Under the pieces are notes generated by a model, which made no database searches, was not told the DNA's origin, and worked only from the letters and a program-made list of their open reading frames with translations. The position numbers and the translations under genes are program-made. A stretch of 15,161 nucleotides of DNA from an uncultured Lachnospiraceae bacterium (GTDB lineage Bacteria; Bacillota; Clostridia; Lachnospirales; Lachnospiraceae): the NCBI GenBank assembly GCA_902783765.1, contig CACZSB010000096.1, positions 1 through 15,161 of the forward strand, given 5' to 3'. Positions 14,191 through 15,161 of this stretch are shown in pieces (the first letter of the stretch is position 1; each line of letters begins with the position of its first letter).

Positions 14191-14219
14191 TTAAAAAATC
14201 TTGCATATCCTCCCATAAT
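14191..14219 (+). promoter_or_regulatory. Possible promoter of the BMP lipoprotein gene
   Basis: TTAAAA (14191-14196), a 17-base spacer and CATAAT (14214-14219). The -35 is weak, and an overlapping TATGCT at 14219-14224 is an alternative -10. A promoter must lie in this stretch because the upstream gene is divergent. Confidence 0.42.
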
Positions 14220-14283
14220 ATGCTAAAGTGCTGGGAAGAAAAAAGCCTGCCTCGGCAGCGCTGAACAACGGAGGAAACAAATA

Positions 14284-15161
14284 ATGAAAAAGATTCTGGC
14301 ACTGTTATTATCCCTTTGCCTGATTCTGGGTCTGGCTGCCTGCAGCAGCGACAACAAGGACACCACCCCCGCACCTTCCAACAAGAAAATCAAAGTTGGA
14401 ATGGTAACGGACGTGGGCGGCGTTAACGACCAGTCCTTCAACCAGACCTCCTGGGAAGGCCTGCAGGCCCTGGCCAAGGAAGATTCCAGCTTCGAAGTGA
14501 AGTACCTGGAATCCCGCACCGATGCGGATTATCAGACCAACATCAACACCTTCATTGAAGAAAAGTACGACCTGATTATCTGCGTGGGCTACATGCTGGC
14601 GGATGCCACCAAGGCGGCTGCCACAGCCAACCCTAATCAGAAGTTCGCCATCATCGATGACGCCACCTGCGCCGATCTGCCCAATGTGGCCTGCCTGATG
14701 TTCGCTCAGGAAGAAGCCTCCTACCTGGTAGGTCTGGTGGCCGGCTCCGTCACCGAGAGCAAGACCGTGGGTTATGTACAGGGCATGGTGTCTGATACCA
14801 TGAACCTTTTTGCCATCGGCTACATCACCGGCGTGCTGGAAGCCTGCCCCGAAGCCAAGGTGCTGCAGTACAACGCCAACAGCTTTGTGGACTCCGCCGC
14901 GGGCAAAACCGCTGCCAAGGATATGATCACCAAAGGCGCTGACGTGATTTATCACGCTGCCGGCGGTGTGGGTGCCGGCGTTATCAGCGCCTGCGACGAG
15001 GAAAAAATCTGGGCTATCGGCGTGGATACCGACCAGTCTCCTCTGGCGCCCGATCACGTGATTACTTCTGCTATGAAGCGGGTGGATGTGGCTTCCCAGG
15101 ATATTTCCAAGGCGGTTAAAAACGGCAGCTTCAAGGCTGGCGTTCATACCTACAATCTGTC
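14284..15161 (+). CDS. BMP-family (PnrA/TmpC-like) purine-nucleoside-binding lipoprotein, cut by the window end
   Basis: 292 codons are visible and the frame is open at the window end. The N-terminus is a lipoprotein signal: MKK, hydrophobic core, lipobox LAAC with Cys20, then a Ser/Asp/Lys/Thr-rich linker. The BMP fold follows: KVGMVTDVGGVNDQSFN near 38-54, a YDLIICVGYMLADA segment, FAIIDD, AQEEASYLVGLVAGS, and the later GGVGAGVI and GVDTDQSPLAP segments that line the ligand site in the family. Such proteins feed guanosine, adenosine or inosine to an ABC importer, whose permease and ATPase genes probably follow outside the window. CGGAGG at 14269-14274 supports the ATG. It is divergent from the purine operon, so salvage and synthesis share one control region. 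The exact ligand is inferred. Confidence 0.95.
   Translation, partial: MKKILALLLSLCLILGLAACSSDNKDTTPAPSNKKIKVGMVTDVGGVNDQSFNQTSWEGLQALAKEDSSFEVKYLESRTDADYQTNINTFIEEKYDLIICVGYMLADATKAAATANPNQKFAIIDDATCADLPNVACLMFAQEEASYLVGLVAGSVTESKTVGYVQGMVSDTMNLFAIGYITGVLEACPEAKVLQYNANSFVDSAAGKTAAKDMITKGADVIYHAAGGVGAGVISACDEEKIWAIGVDTDQSPLAPDHVITSAMKRVDVASQDISKAVKNGSFKAGVHTYNL

Noticed and set aside
14308..15147. A 279-codon minus-strand open frame
   Set aside because: It is the antisense shadow of the BMP lipoprotein gene, with no motif or ribosome binding site. The plus frame has a signal peptide and all family motifs.
1..15161. CRISPR array, tRNA or rRNA genes
   Set aside because: I saw no regularly spaced repeats and no cloverleaf or rRNA-like stretches on either strand.

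Overview
The window looks like a chromosomal segment of a moderately GC-rich member of the Clostridia (Firmicutes). The evidence is strong AGGAGG-type ribosome binding sites, sigma-A style promoters, a ZTP riboswitch ahead of a purine operon, a purine pathway in which bifunctional PurH is replaced by a transformylase plus an archaeal-type cyclohydrolase, a PurF with Fe-S ligand cysteines, and dispersed intergenic repeats. I cannot name the genus or family.

Left part, plus strand (1-4578): the 3' part of a secreted CAP/SCP-domain protein ends in a strong terminator. A perfect consensus promoter (768-796) then drives a tightly packed MoxR ATPase / DUF58 / membrane protein (DUF4129-like) operon. 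The third protein looks like a TgpA-type protein with its transglutaminase domain replaced by a short acidic linker. A small cysteine-rich DUF6132-like membrane protein follows.

Middle (4579-7561): an alpha/beta hydrolase of the feruloyl-esterase-like type has its own promoter and a nested hairpin directly before its ribosome binding site. Convergent to it is a 140-bp displaced copy of the 3' end of purH. Between this copy and the real purH end lies one visibly AT-richer lipoprotein gene (beta-propeller-like body plus BspA-type leucine-rich tail). The layout resembles an element that entered at the 3' end of purH and rebuilt the gene. The two copies differ at six bases, all at third codon positions.

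Right part, minus strand (7562-14066): the purine operon reads promoter - ZTP riboswitch with terminator - purE - purC - purF - purM - purN - purO-like IMP cyclohydrolase - purH (AICAR transformylase only). Together these cover PRPP to phosphoribosylamine, GAR formylation, AIR formation, carboxylation, SAICAR synthesis and the last two steps to IMP. purD, purL/Q/S, purB and purK are not in the window. PurF lacks the N-terminal cysteine nucleophile and other glutaminase-pocket residues. The riboswitch senses ZMP/ZTP, the substrate of the last-but-one step (PurH) and its triphosphate, so pathway stalling should switch the operon on.

Far right, plus strand (14284-end): a BMP-family (PnrA-like) purine-nucleoside-binding lipoprotein gene, cut by the window end, is divergent from the purine operon. 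It places salvage uptake beside de novo synthesis.
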